Assembly (NCBI GenBank): GCA_029263315.1
Contig: JAJCXR010000004.1
Location: 248,001-312,000, forward strand
DNA: 64,000 nucleotides
Source: Acidobacteriota bacterium
GTDB taxonomy: Bacteria; Acidobacteriota; Thermoanaerobaculia; Multivoradales; J023
Direction: 5' to 3'
The translations under genes and the position numbers were made by a program. The first letter of the stretch is position 1; each line of letters begins with the position of its first letter. Positions 47,765-56,666 of the stretch are shown here, piece by piece. The notes below the pieces were generated by a model. It saw nothing but the letters and a program-made list of their open reading frames with translations. It ran no database searches and was not told the origin of the DNA.

Positions 47765-50026
47765 ATGCTGCGGATTGGGCGAAAGATTTTCTTGATACTG
47801 CCATGGGTTTGGCTGGCTTGGACCCTGCCGAGGAGCACCGTTCTGGCCGACCATCCGGGCAGTTGGAGAATCCTGGGACCCTATGGTGGGCATGTTTCCG
47901 CCTTGGCGTCGACCAATGATGGTGAACGACTCTTTGCCGGCACACGCGGCAACGGCATGTTCATCAGCGATGACTCCGGGGGGAGCTGGCGTAGCGCGTC
48001 GACGGGGTTGACCTATGGATTCGTCAGCTCCGTGGTCGCCGATCCCAGCGATGCGATGATGGTCTTTGCCGCCACCGACGGGTTTCAGCTCGGCGGCGTT
48101 TTCAAGTCGACGGACGGTGGTGTCAGTTGGACCTTGCAGGCGACTGGGCTGAGCGATACACAGATCCTCACCCTGCATTTGGACTCGACGGTTCCCAGCA
48201 TTCTCTACGCCGGTAGCCGAGGTGGTCGGGTGTTCGCCAGCTACGATGGGGCGAAGACTTGGCATGAGCTGGCGGCCTTCGGCGATGCGGTGAAGGCCCT
48301 GGCGACGCATCCCGACAACAATCAACTCCTCTACGCCGCCACTTTCAGCTCGGGAATCGTCCGAAGCTTGGATGGTGGCAAGAGTTGGCAGGCGAGCAAT
48401 GGGGGGTTGCCTCATCTTTTTACTTGTAGCCTGGCGATCGATCCTCGGCAGCCCGATATCCTTTACTTGGGCATGATCGGCGGCCTACAGCGGAGCCAAG
48501 ACGGTGGTACCACGTGGCAGTCGCTGGGTGAAAACTTCGACGGGTTGGTGGTGTCTGCGGTGATTCCGGACCGCGACGTCCCGGGACGGCTGCTCATCGG
48601 AACCCGCTCCATGGGCGCGGCCAAGGGAGAGGGCGTATTCGAGTCCCTCGATGGCGGCACCACGTGGCGTGCCATCGGCCCCGGCGACGGAGAGCCGGGC
48701 GCCGCCGACTTGGAGATCGTTTCTCTTCTGGTGCCTCCCGCCACCGACGGGGCGCCTTCGCCGTCGGCCGTTTACGCAGGAACCGCGGCCTACGGGTTGC
48801 TCAAACAACAGGCGGCGGCGTTGGGTACCCCCGGTTGGATGGCGACTCACCACGGGCTCGGCAATCTGGCCATCTCGCAGATCGTCGTCGATGCGTCCGA
48901 GCCGCAACGGTGGTTTGCCACGGTCCTCCCCCCGAGCAACACATTGCCGGGCACCGGGATCTTCCGCACCGACGATGGGGGAGGGGTTTGGCGTCGCATC
49001 CACCATGGGTTGATCACCACCGACCTGAGGGGATTGCTGCAGAGCTCGGCCGACCCGTCGACGTTATTCTTGGCCACCGGCGGACAGGACAGCTCTGGGT
49101 TGTTGCGCAGCCACAACGGTGGACAAAGCTGGCACGAATTGGCGTTCCCGGGGGGCGCCCTCGCCGCTCTCACCGAGCATCCGCAAAATCCCGATCGGCT
49201 GTACGTCGGGGTGCGAGGGGCCGGCATCAAGGGGCTTTTCGGCAGTGTGGATCGCGGAGAGAGTTGGTCCTTGTTGGGTTTACCGAATCATTGGGTGCGG
49301 CAACTGGTCTTCGATCCGAATACGTCGGACACGCTGTACGCCGGTACTTGGGAAGAACCTTTTGATCCACCGGTTGCCGGCGGCGTCTACAAGAGCCTCG
49401 ACGGTGGCGTCACCTGGGAGCTTCAGACCGGCGGGTTGGGCCAACAGGGGCTCTCCGTGCAAGCACTAGCCATTGGCACCGGGTCCCCAGGCATCGACAC
49501 CGGGTCCTCCGACGAGCCTGCAGTGATCTATGCAGCCATCAGTGAGCTGTGGGTGGGACCCCGAGGTATCTTCCGCAGCCTGGACGGGGCCGTCACCTGG
49601 CAGCCGGCCAGCGACGGGCTCACGGATTTGCAGGTCTACCACCTGCTGACCGATCCGGCAATGCCCGGTCGCGTCCTGGCGGCCACCGAAACCGGCATCT
49701 TCGAAAGCCGCAACCACGGACAGACCTGGGATCACATCAGCGGCGGCTTTCCGCCGGGCATTGGGCGGACCCTCTACCTGACCCTCGGCTCTACCGAGGC
49801 GTCGTCCCTATTGGTCGGCACCGAGGGTGGCGTCGTGGTCCTAGATCGCGGCTCGCCGGTGTTCACGGACGGTTTCGAGAGTGGCGATACGGCCGCTTGG
49901 TCGACGGCGGAGCCGTGGACGACGGTCGTGGGAAGACACCCCCACGGTCGCCAATTGAGAACGTATCCCCCGCAAGCGCCCGCCGCGAACAGGGCGTTGC
50001 CCCCCGGAAGCCATCCGCATCTGTAG
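47765..50026 (+). CDS. Secreted BNR/Ycf48-like beta-propeller protein
   Basis: This is a 753-aa protein. AAGGAG precedes ATG 47765, and the signal peptide ends near TVLADH. The body has many Asp-box/BNR-type blades (STDGGVSWTL, SLDGGKSWQA, SQDGGTTWQS, SVDRGESWSL, SLDGGVTWEL, NHGQTWDHI), the pattern of sortilin/Ycf48-type propellers that usually bind proteins or glycans. Near the end is SPVFTDGFESGDTAAWS, the motif that closes the secreted protein at 37776. In most such proteins I would expect the chain to stop within a few residues. Here ~36 extra residues follow, read from the antisense of the converging WD40 gene, so the native stop was probably lost. Confidence 0.88.
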   Translation: MLRIGRKIFLILPWVWLAWTLPRSTVLADHPGSWRILGPYGGHVSALASTNDGERLFAGTRGNGMFISDDSGGSWRSASTGLTYGFVSSVVADPSDAMMVFAATDGFQLGGVFKSTDGGVSWTLQATGLSDTQILTLHLDSTVPSILYAGSRGGRVFASYDGAKTWHELAAFGDAVKALATHPDNNQLLYAATFSSGIVRSLDGGKSWQASNGGLPHLFTCSLAIDPRQPDILYLGMIGGLQRSQDGGTTWQSLGENFDGLVVSAVIPDRDVPGRLLIGTRSMGAAKGEGVFESLDGGTTWRAIGPGDGEPGAADLEIVSLLVPPATDGAPSPSAVYAGTAAYGLLKQQAAALGTPGWMATHHGLGNLAISQIVVDASEPQRWFATVLPPSNTLPGTGIFRTDDGGGVWRRIHHGLITTDLRGLLQSSADPSTLFLATGGQDSSGLLRSHNGGQSWHELAFPGGALAALTEHPQNPDRLYVGVRGAGIKGLFGSVDRGESWSLLGLPNHWVRQLVFDPNTSDTLYAGTWEEPFDPPVAGGVYKSLDGGVTWELQTGGLGQQGLSVQALAIGTGSPGIDTGSSDEPAVIYAAISELWVGPRGIFRSLDGAVTWQPASDGLTDLQVYHLLTDPAMPGRVLAATETGIFESRNHGQTWDHISGGFPPGIGRTLYLTLGSTEASSLLVGTEGGVVVLDRGSPVFTDGFESGDTAAWSTAEPWTTVVGRHPHGRQLRTYPPQAPAANRALPPGSHPHL

Positions 50027-51863
50027 AGCTCACCCTCGATTCTGAGACTGGCTACGCACGAACCTGCTGTAAGATTCCATACCTTGATCGTGCTACCTAC
50101 TCCAATGTCGGCACTCACCGAAAGCAAGTGCTCGTTGCCGGGCTGGAAGGCGCAGTCCCTGACCGGACCGTGATGCCCGGTGAGCACTTGCAACTCTCGA
50201 CCCGCGGAATCCCAGAGGCGTACCGTTCGGCCGTGGTCGGCTGTGGCGATCATCTGATCATCGTCCGAAAAGCAGCAGCCATTTACTTCCACGTTGGGAG
50301 CGGCGACGACCCTCGGTTGAGCCTGGGCGGCTACGTCCAACAGGCAGACTTTCCCATCCCGGGATGCCAGGAGGAGGTGCTGACCGGCCGACGAGTAACA
50401 GCACCGGGTTGCTTTGGAGGGGCCGCTGTCGAGGGACCGCAGCTCTCGGCGCTCGCTTAGATCCCAGAGGCGGAGACGACCACCCCGTTCGAGGGCTGCG
50501 AAGTGGGTGCCGTCTCGGCTCAGGGCACAGTCGTAGAAGATCTCACCGCTTGCGACGAGATCCCTCCGTTGACCCGTCCTCAGGTCCCATTCCGTGGCGC
50601 CACCGGAAGAATCGACCGCCAGGGCGAAGACTCCATCAGGCGTCAAGGCACATCCCGACACTCCGGCGGCATGTTGTAAACAGTGGACTTGTTGGCCCGT
50701 TTGCAGATCCCAGATGCGTAACGTCGAGTGCAAGGTCGCCCCTGCCAGCCAGCGACCTCCGGCATCGACGGCGCAGTCCTGGAGGTGCGCCCGCATGGGC
50801 GGGGAGTTCCCTTGCCGCGAAAGGGGATCGCGCCAGAGCTTGACGGTGAGATCCTGGCCTCCGGAGGCGACGAGACGGCCATCTGCGGAGACCGAACAGG
50901 AGGAAATTCCACCTTGATGGCCGGCCAAGGTACAGAGGTGGCGGCCGGTTCGAGGTTCCCACAGATCCAGACTTCGGCCCGCTGTAACAGCGATCTCACC
51001 GAGGGGGCTCAAAGCGCACGCGTAGATGTCGTTCAGGTGCTCAATACGATGCCGCTCTGTGAGGGTCACCACATCCCAGAACCGTATCTCCCGGTCGTAG
51101 GAGACTGAAATGGCCCATTTACCATCGCCACTGAGGGCACAGGCGGCTGTCGACACTTCATGGGCGAGCCATTTTCGAGAGGACTTCCCTGGATAGATGC
51201 CACAGGCAGAGCTCTTGGCCACAGGTTGATAGCAGCAGGTGACCCTCGGCGCTCAGCGCGCAGCCCCCATCGGTGGTCGCATCCCGCATGATGTCGAGCA
51301 CAATCCTGCCGTCTGCGGTATGAAGGCGCACAGCCGGCCGGAAGCCCAGCGACAGACACCGCGCCGGCCGTCGGCGCTCAGCGCTGCAGCGCTGATCCCT
51401 CTTTCCCCTGGCAGGCGACAGAGCTCCACTCTGGTATGAGACGAGCGCAGCGTGGTCCGCCGCGAAGGAAAGGTCAAAGATGAATCGAGGACCAGACATC
51501 ATCGATGACGATCAATACCCGGAGCGGATCGAGCCGAGCTGCCAGGGCCGCCGCAGCGCTATCAAGGTTGGAGTAACCGGGACGCTCTCCGAAGAGCATC
51601 TGGATCAAGTCCTCGAGGCTTGCGGTCAGATTTTCCGGAGACTCGCCGAGGGTCACCCAGAGGATGCCGTCCCTGAAGGCTTGCTGGACCCGTGGGTCAA
51701 GGCAGACGGCCCGGGCCAGAGTGGACTTGCCGTATCCACCGGCGCCACGAAATCCGGCGGCCAGACCAACCGTCAGCAAGGGATCTCTTCCGATGAGAGC
51801 CGCGATCACGGGCTCGATGAGACTTGGTCGCTCGACGAAGTCGACGGGAGGGTTCTCCGGCAT
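49774..51863 (-). pseudogene. Decayed NB-ARC/WD40 (STAND-type) ATPase gene
   Basis: The first part (51863-51474) encodes NB-ARC motifs: P-loop FRGAGGYGKSTLARAV and Walker B VLIVIDDVW. It ends at a TGA (51474-51476). The frame reads on after that stop as PFLRGGPRCARLI, the expected NB-ARC continuation, so the TGA is a nonsense change. A deletion near 51435 then joins it directly to WD40 sequence (GISAAALSADGRR). One frameshift lies near 51360-51372 and another in a TTTT run at 51172-51175. The longest surviving frame (49774-51222) carries about nine WD40 blades (CALSGDGK, CALSPLGE, CSVSADGR, CALTPDGV and so on). Its last ~45 codons are antisense to the propeller gene. It is probably not functional as a whole, although the WD40 part could still be made. 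Confidence 0.75.
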
Positions 51864-51923
51864 AAAGGGCGCCGCCAGAGTTGTGCATGAGGCGCGCTCG
51901 GGCTCCCCGAAGCCGGCCGCTTC

Positions 51924-53408
51924 TCAAGAGCCACCGAAGCTCAACCGCGCGTTGGGATGCCCATAGACGGCGAGGGCCAACCACGAGGGTCGGGTGGGGT
52001 CTTTCCTGCGGGCTTGGCGCCGTGCCTCCAAGGCGGCTTCACCCAGGGTTTGACCGTCCTCCAGCTGCAGGTAGAAAACCTTGGCGATCTCGTAGGCCAG
52101 GCTGTCGTCGACCACCCACTGCGGCCCCACGAAGGCACCGCAATGACAGATCTGAATCCAGGCTTTGACCCAGCCATCCAGGCCGGTCAATGACCACGCC
52201 TGCCTGGCGACCCGACAGGCGTTGAGAAAAACCAAAGGCCGATTCTCCTGTAGGCGCGTCTGGATTGGCCCGATCAAGTGGCGGCTGCGGAAGGGACGAT
52301 CCTCCAAGTCGATACTGGACTCACTGGCCTGACTTGCTGAGATATCGCCGTGACCGATGAAGTGCAGGAGATCGCAGCCTCCCTTTTCCAGGAGCCGGGT
52401 CACATCCTTGAATCGGGACCTGGACGGGCTGGCGTCCTTGACCTCCCGGTGGCGAGTCGCCAGATCGGCCAGCAGGTCTCGCTCCTCCGCAGCGTGGGGT
52501 AAGTCATTCTTGCCGAAGCAGGCGAGCTTTTTGATCGGGAACGCGGTCACCGGTGGCCGGCCATTGAGCCAGCGGGTGAGTTGGAATCGCATGCAAAAGA
52601 AGTCGTGGTCGATCAGCGGGCCGTGGTGATCGTCGTAGGGCTTGAGGAGCTCCCAGGGGATGGCCAGCTCATCGGAGGTGATTTGTACGGAGCGGACATT
52701 GCAGAAGCGACGGTAGGCCTGCCGCATGGCCGGTGGGAATAGTTGGCGGAAGAGGTTCCGCCCAAGGCTGGAGAGCTCTTCCTCGACATCTTCGGGTTGC
52801 AGTACGTTGTCGTCGACATCGAAGCCTTCATGCAGCCTTTCGATCTGCTCGAAGAGGGACGCCGCAAAGATCTCGGCATTTTGGGTGAGTACCGGGCCGG
52901 GAATCGTCTCGAAGTGGAATCCGGCTTTTGTCGAATGGAGGATGTAGCTCAGGGCGGTCTTTCCCTGCGTCGAGGTCAAATGAACTTGCAACTCCAGATC
53001 CGGAGGGGAGACAGGGGGGCCTATCATGCCCTCGAGCCGAGCGGTGAGGTCCAACACCTGAGCGCAGAGAGCCGAGATGATCTCCGGTTGTTGAGTTTGT
53101 TTGGCCAGTTGTTGTGCTCGATCCCTGACCTTTTGCTGCCGTTGATGCTGGCTTGCCGCCAGGGCTTCGCGAACCAAGAATACAGTCGCGCTGACCAGGA
53201 CACCGAGAAACATGCCATCCGTGAAGACAGCATCGAAGGGCAGCGCCCAGCTCTCCTCGATGGCCTCTGGCTGTTGATCCAGGAGTTTCTCGGCATCGGC
53301 GTAGTAGTTTTCGAAGTTCTGCTCTAGCTCCGCCAAGTGAACCGGAGCCTCCTGGCGGAGAAAATCTCCAGTCAACTGATGGACGATCAGCTTGGCGTCG
53401 GTTGGCAT
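51924..53408 (-). CDS. CHAT-domain (caspase-like) protease
   Basis: I chose ATG 53408 (MPTDAKLIVHQL), 7 nt after the M48 stop. TTG 53441 is an in-frame alternative. The 494-aa product has an N-terminal helical region, one probable membrane helix (FTDGMFLGVLVSATVFLV, about 75-92) and a C-terminal CHAT domain. The catalytic dyad is visible: His in LLHFIGHGD (about 350) and Cys in PLVFLNACRVA (about 397). It is followed by CGAFVGPQW, GEAALEARRQ and WLALAVYGHPNARL, all typical of CHAT peptidases. CHAT proteases act as executors in several bacterial immune and cell-death systems, often under STAND ATPases. The next gene in the operon is the broken NB-ARC/WD40 gene, in the same frame and 60 nt away. 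Confidence 0.88.
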   Translation of the reverse strand: MPTDAKLIVHQLTGDFLRQEAPVHLAELEQNFENYYADAEKLLDQQPEAIEESWALPFDAVFTDGMFLGVLVSATVFLVREALAASQHQRQQKVRDRAQQLAKQTQQPEIISALCAQVLDLTARLEGMIGPPVSPPDLELQVHLTSTQGKTALSYILHSTKAGFHFETIPGPVLTQNAEIFAASLFEQIERLHEGFDVDDNVLQPEDVEEELSSLGRNLFRQLFPPAMRQAYRRFCNVRSVQITSDELAIPWELLKPYDDHHGPLIDHDFFCMRFQLTRWLNGRPPVTAFPIKKLACFGKNDLPHAAEERDLLADLATRHREVKDASPSRSRFKDVTRLLEKGGCDLLHFIGHGDISASQASESSIDLEDRPFRSRHLIGPIQTRLQENRPLVFLNACRVARQAWSLTGLDGWVKAWIQICHCGAFVGPQWVVDDSLAYEIAKVFYLQLEDGQTLGEAALEARRQARRKDPTRPSWLALAVYGHPNARLSFGGS

Positions 53409-53415
53409 CGAAGGT

Positions 53416-55344
53416 TCAACCCGAGCCTCGGATGGCCGCAATCCGTTCTTCCGCGACGGGATGCCAGTAGTGGTGACTCAGGCCACAGCGATATTGCGTC
53501 AGGAACAGGGACCACCGATAGGTGAAGGAAAGGTCGGGGGTGGGCAAGGGGGGTTCGACAAAGTGGCGCTGTGGGGGGAGTGAGTCCAGAAATCCTTTCA
53601 GGTCTTCAGGCGGGATCTCGAGGATTTCAAGGGCGACTCGATCGGCTTGCAACTCGTAGCCGAAGGAGTGGAGCAGAGCCGAGGCAAACCCATCGCCGGT
53701 GAAGGAGAGCCTACCCATCCAGAGTGCCAATGAGCGCACCGCGAGATGGCCGAGGTAGTGGTGGGCAACCTCGTGGGCCAGGGCGGCCTTGAGTCGTGGG
53801 GCGGGCAGATCTAGGAAGCTCTCCGAGATCTCGACGTACCTATCCACTCGCCAGAATCCGAAGCGCTCCGCTGCCGGAAGGCTGGAGCCGTTTCGCAAGG
53901 CGAGCTTGATGGGCGGCAACCGAAGCCGGCGGCAGAGCTCTCTGAGGGTTTTTTCCAGCTGCCGTCTTCGGGGAAACGGTCGTCGCGCCCTGTCGGCGAG
54001 CCGATGTCGAAGGGATCGTCTACGAAAGTAGAGCTGGCCCGTGGAAACCAAGAGAAGGCCCGAGGCCAGCGAAGCGCCGAGGAGCCAGAATCCCGAGACG
54101 GTCCACGACAGCCAACGATTGTCTCCCGCCAGGCCCAGCACTGCGGCGAGGGTCTGGGTGGCACGTTGCACGAGCTGAAGCTCGGGTCGCTCGAAGACGG
54201 GGTAGATACCCTGCACCGCGCAGACCACCAGAAATGCGAGGCTCGTCAGGCTCAAACCTGTCAAGAGGAGCCACGTGACGACGAAAACCCCCTGGAATGA
54301 GCGAGGGGATTCGCCACCCACCGCCAAGCGGTGGGCTCCGGTCCCTCGATGGGCTCGCAAACGAAGAATCTGGGGACGGATGAGCGGAGTGGAACCGACC
54401 CCAAAGTAAAAAAAGAGGAAGAACGCGGTCGCGGCGAGGAGAAAGGTGCTGCCGAGCAGGAGCATGCCCAAAGGCCGCAAATTTGCGCCGAGGGCGCTGT
54501 AGTCGATACCGCTCGTTAGCCACCACGGGAGGAGAATCGCTTGCAGCAAGAGGAGTGCCGGCAGCATGGTCATGAGGCCCGTCAAGATCGGATAGAGCCG
54601 CAGGCTGAAGCCCTTTCGGCTGAGCTTCAAGGCGAGCGCGATGACCAGCAGAGCGATCAGACCAGCCAAGGCCAGGAGGAACCCCTGGGTGCCCACGGGC
54701 AAGGGAAGACTTGTCTGGCGCAAGCTGGAGAGGGTAAACCAAAGCGTCAGGATCAATGTGAAGGTGAAGAAGCCGAGGAGGTGTAGGGAATACCGGAGGT
54801 TGACGTAGCCCTTGGGCTCAAGCTGGCCGTCGCTGCGTTCCATGGCTTTGGCGATGTCGAGCCACAGCCGATCTCCGCTACGGCCCCCGAGGGCACCGAG
54901 CATCTGGATGACGACGGGCATCAACGAGATCGCCAATAGCAGCAAGAAGGAGGCAGCCAAGGAACCTCTGGGACCGCTCAACCAGCCTTGTGTGGCGTTC
55001 AGGATGTCGAAGATGAAGCAGGCGCCAATGACGGCCCAAAGTACAAAGAGGATCACGGAGTACCAGCGAAAAAGGTGGAAGTCAGAGGATAAGCGGAGCG
55101 TCTCCCCGGACCTCTCGATACTCCATCGGACCCGTTGCGGCAGCCGGTGTCGGAGGACGCGGTGCCAAGGCGCCTGTTGCGTCCCTTCCAACCAGATGCA
55201 GTCTTCATCGGCCACGATCGTACGAACGCTGACTCCGAAGCGAGCGAGGGCTTCTTCTACAGCACGGCTGGCGACCAAGATCTCGCCAGTCCCGACGTAG
55301 GTCGTCCCCCATTTCCCCATAGAGCTGTTGCTGGTCGACGGCAT
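53416..55344 (-). CDS. M48-family membrane metalloprotease
   Basis: This is a 642-aa protein. A cytoplasmic N-terminus is followed by at least seven hydrophobic segments (for example WYSVILFVLWAVIGACFIF and LLLGSTFLLAATAFFLFFYF). The C-terminal zinc-protease domain has HEVAHHYLGHL (HExxH, about 525) and ELQADRVALEI (third ligand Glu, about 565), and it ends HPVAEERIAAI as in HtpX/Ste24-type enzymes. It is larger and has more membrane segments than ordinary HtpX. It is the first gene of the minus-strand operon with the CHAT protease. ATG 55320 is a possible alternative start, and neither start has a clear Shine-Dalgarno sequence. Its likely role is membrane-protein quality control or regulated proteolysis, and the link to the CHAT/STAND genes is inferred. 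Confidence 0.88.
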   Translation of the reverse strand: MPSTSNSSMGKWGTTYVGTGEILVASRAVEEALARFGVSVRTIVADEDCIWLEGTQQAPWHRVLRHRLPQRVRWSIERSGETLRLSSDFHLFRWYSVILFVLWAVIGACFIFDILNATQGWLSGPRGSLAASFLLLLAISLMPVVIQMLGALGGRSGDRLWLDIAKAMERSDGQLEPKGYVNLRYSLHLLGFFTFTLILTLWFTLSSLRQTSLPLPVGTQGFLLALAGLIALLVIALALKLSRKGFSLRLYPILTGLMTMLPALLLLQAILLPWWLTSGIDYSALGANLRPLGMLLLGSTFLLAATAFFLFFYFGVGSTPLIRPQILRLRAHRGTGAHRLAVGGESPRSFQGVFVVTWLLLTGLSLTSLAFLVVCAVQGIYPVFERPELQLVQRATQTLAAVLGLAGDNRWLSWTVSGFWLLGASLASGLLLVSTGQLYFRRRSLRHRLADRARRPFPRRRQLEKTLRELCRRLRLPPIKLALRNGSSLPAAERFGFWRVDRYVEISESFLDLPAPRLKAALAHEVAHHYLGHLAVRSLALWMGRLSFTGDGFASALLHSFGYELQADRVALEILEIPPEDLKGFLDSLPPQRHFVEPPLPTPDLSFTYRWSLFLTQYRCGLSHHYWHPVAEERIAAIRGSG

Positions 55345-55517
55345 GGAGAGAAGTATACTCCTTGGTTGTTAGGTGGCTGTCACCGGTGATTGCTGGAGCC
55401 AAGAGGTGATCTGTTGTCCAGCCGACGCACTGGTTTGGTCGAACCCGTCTTCCGATTGCTTTTCGGCGAATGAGACTTTACTCGACGGACTGTCGGCACC
55501 CCTGTAGGCTTGCGGAC

Positions 55518-55533
55518 ATCGACCCCCGTCGAT
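55518..55533. promoter_or_regulatory. Inverted repeat upstream of the R-body genes
   Basis: ATCGAC and GTCGAT flank four C residues, 51 bp before the first RebB-type ATG, in the 240-bp space shared with the divergent M48 gene. It could be an operator or a small hairpin in the leader. No promoter boxes are convincing by eye. Confidence 0.2.
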
Positions 55534-55584
55534 CAAGATGACCAATTTTGAGCCAACACAATCCAAGTACCGTCAGGAGACACC

Positions 55585-55878
55585 ATGGCAGATCCAACTC
55601 TCGTCAACGGCCAGATCACCGACGCCGTCACCCAAACCAACGTCAAAGTCCTGGCCGAAGCGCCAGCCATGGCGATGGGTAGCCTCTACCAAGTGGCAGC
55701 ACAGTCGCTGTCCGTAGCGATGCAAAATGCCGTCACGGCCCAGCAGAACGGCAATGTTCTAGCCCAAGCGGCGACCACAATGGGTGTTACGGTGCTCTAT
55801 TCGATGGATACCGCGGCGGACACGGTTGTCTTCGACGGTGATTCTGAAGCGACCACAACGGAAAAGGACGACGACTAA
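55585..55878 (+). CDS. RebB-family R-body protein (first copy)
   Basis: This is a 97-aa protein. AGGAG lies 7-8 nt before ATG 55585. It matches the RebB family closely: VNGQITDAVTQTNVKVLAE, then APAMAMGSLYQVAAQSLSVA, then NAVTAQQNGN and AATTMGVTVLYSMDT. RebB-type proteins polymerise into R-bodies, coiled protein ribbons that can unroll and disrupt membranes. They are known from Caedibacter and found in many free-living bacteria. The acidic, unstructured C-terminal tail (EATTTEKDDD) is typical. The stop overlaps the next start by 1 nt (TAATG), so the operon is tightly coupled. Confidence 0.9.
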   Translation: MADPTLVNGQITDAVTQTNVKVLAEAPAMAMGSLYQVAAQSLSVAMQNAVTAQQNGNVLAQAATTMGVTVLYSMDTAADTVVFDGDSEATTTEKDDD

Positions 55879-56186
55879 TGGCCGAGCCCACAGCCGCCAA
55901 CGGTCAAATAACCGACGCTATCACCCAGGCCGACCTGACGGTGCTCGGCGACGCTCCCGCCGTGTCCCTGGCGACGATCTACCAGACTCTGGCCCAGTCC
56001 ACCGGCCTCGCCATGCTCAACGCGGTGCATCAACAACAGCAGGCGTGGACCATCCAATCGGCGGTCACCGCCAAGATCGTCCGTCAACTGCTCGATGGGG
56101 CCGACCCGGTGGCGGGCGATGATCTCCTCGACGATCTACTGGCCGGTGTCGGCGAGCCTGCCGATCTGGAGACGACCGATGAGTGA
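55878..56186 (+). CDS. RebB-family R-body protein (second copy)
   Basis: This is a 102-aa paralogue of the preceding gene: ANGQITDAITQADLTVLGD, then APAVSLATIYQTLAQSTGLA and NAVHQQQQAW. After the QQ segment the two copies differ, and this one ends in an acidic helix (GDDLLDDLLAGVGEPADL). R-body operons usually hold several such paralogues, some structural and some controlling assembly. The start codon overlaps the upstream stop. Confidence 0.88.
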   Translation: MAEPTAANGQITDAITQADLTVLGDAPAVSLATIYQTLAQSTGLAMLNAVHQQQQAWTIQSAVTAKIVRQLLDGADPVAGDDLLDDLLAGVGEPADLETTDE

Positions 56187-56592
56187 CCAGGGCCCGGGCT
56201 CGGATCAACCGTCCCCAGCCGAAGCCGAGTCGCCGCTCAACTCACAAATTCTGGCAGCGGTTGCCGAGGCGCAACGGGCTCTGCGCGATGGGGTCGGTGA
56301 AGACAGCCAGAACATCCTGCGCCTGCAGATCGCCCATTCCCTGTCCCTGGCCCTGGCCGACGCGGTGGCCCACGTCCGCCGTCTGCAAACCCTGGCCTTG
56401 GCCTCGCAGTCGGCGGCCCAGCGGGCCATCCTCGACGGCATGGATCCAGATTCCGCTGGTCGTGTCGCCGATCTCGGCCAGCGGGCCGTGGTCAAGTCCA
56501 CCCGTGAGGTCCTGGCGCTGGCACGGGCGGCGTCCCGTTTGGCGGCAGAGGAGGGCGGTGCAGCGATGTCTTCGCAGGAAGACTCCGGGTAG
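56179..56592 (+). CDS. RebB-related protein (third R-body gene)
   Basis: This is a 137-aa protein starting at ATG 56179, overlapping the second gene by 8 nt. A Pro/Ser/Glu-rich leader (DQGPGSDQPSPAEAES) is followed by a RebB-like core: SQILAAVAEAQRAL, LRLQIAHSLSLALADAVAHV, ALASQSAAQRAILDG. It then has an extra Ala-rich helix. It lacks the NGQITDA motif of the other two, so it is a divergent member, perhaps an assembly factor. It is the last gene of the operon and is followed by a hairpin. Confidence 0.75.
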   Translation: MSDQGPGSDQPSPAEAESPLNSQILAAVAEAQRALRDGVGEDSQNILRLQIAHSLSLALADAVAHVRRLQTLALASQSAAQRAILDGMDPDSAGRVADLGQRAVVKSTREVLALARAASRLAAEEGGAAMSSQEDSG

Positions 56593-56593
56593 A

Positions 56594-56636
56594 GCCCAGA
56601 TGCCTTCCGTGGGGCGCACCTTGGCGCCGTCTGGGC
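56594..56636. terminator. Hairpin between the R-body genes and the convergent regulator
   Basis: GCCCAGA (56594-56600) pairs with TCTGGGC (56630-56636), and an inner GGCGC/GCGCC stem lies between them. It starts 2 nt after the stop of the third R-body gene. There is no T-run. Confidence 0.4.
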
Positions 56637-56666
56637 GGGCATTTCTTGGCGCTGAGGCGGTGGCTG

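Noticed and set aside
51474..51926. TGA recoding as an explanation for two in-frame TGA codons in CHAT/NB-ARC
   Set aside because: Frameshifts and a deletion follow downstream in the same gene, no recoding element is visible, and ordinary genes in the window use TGA as a stop.
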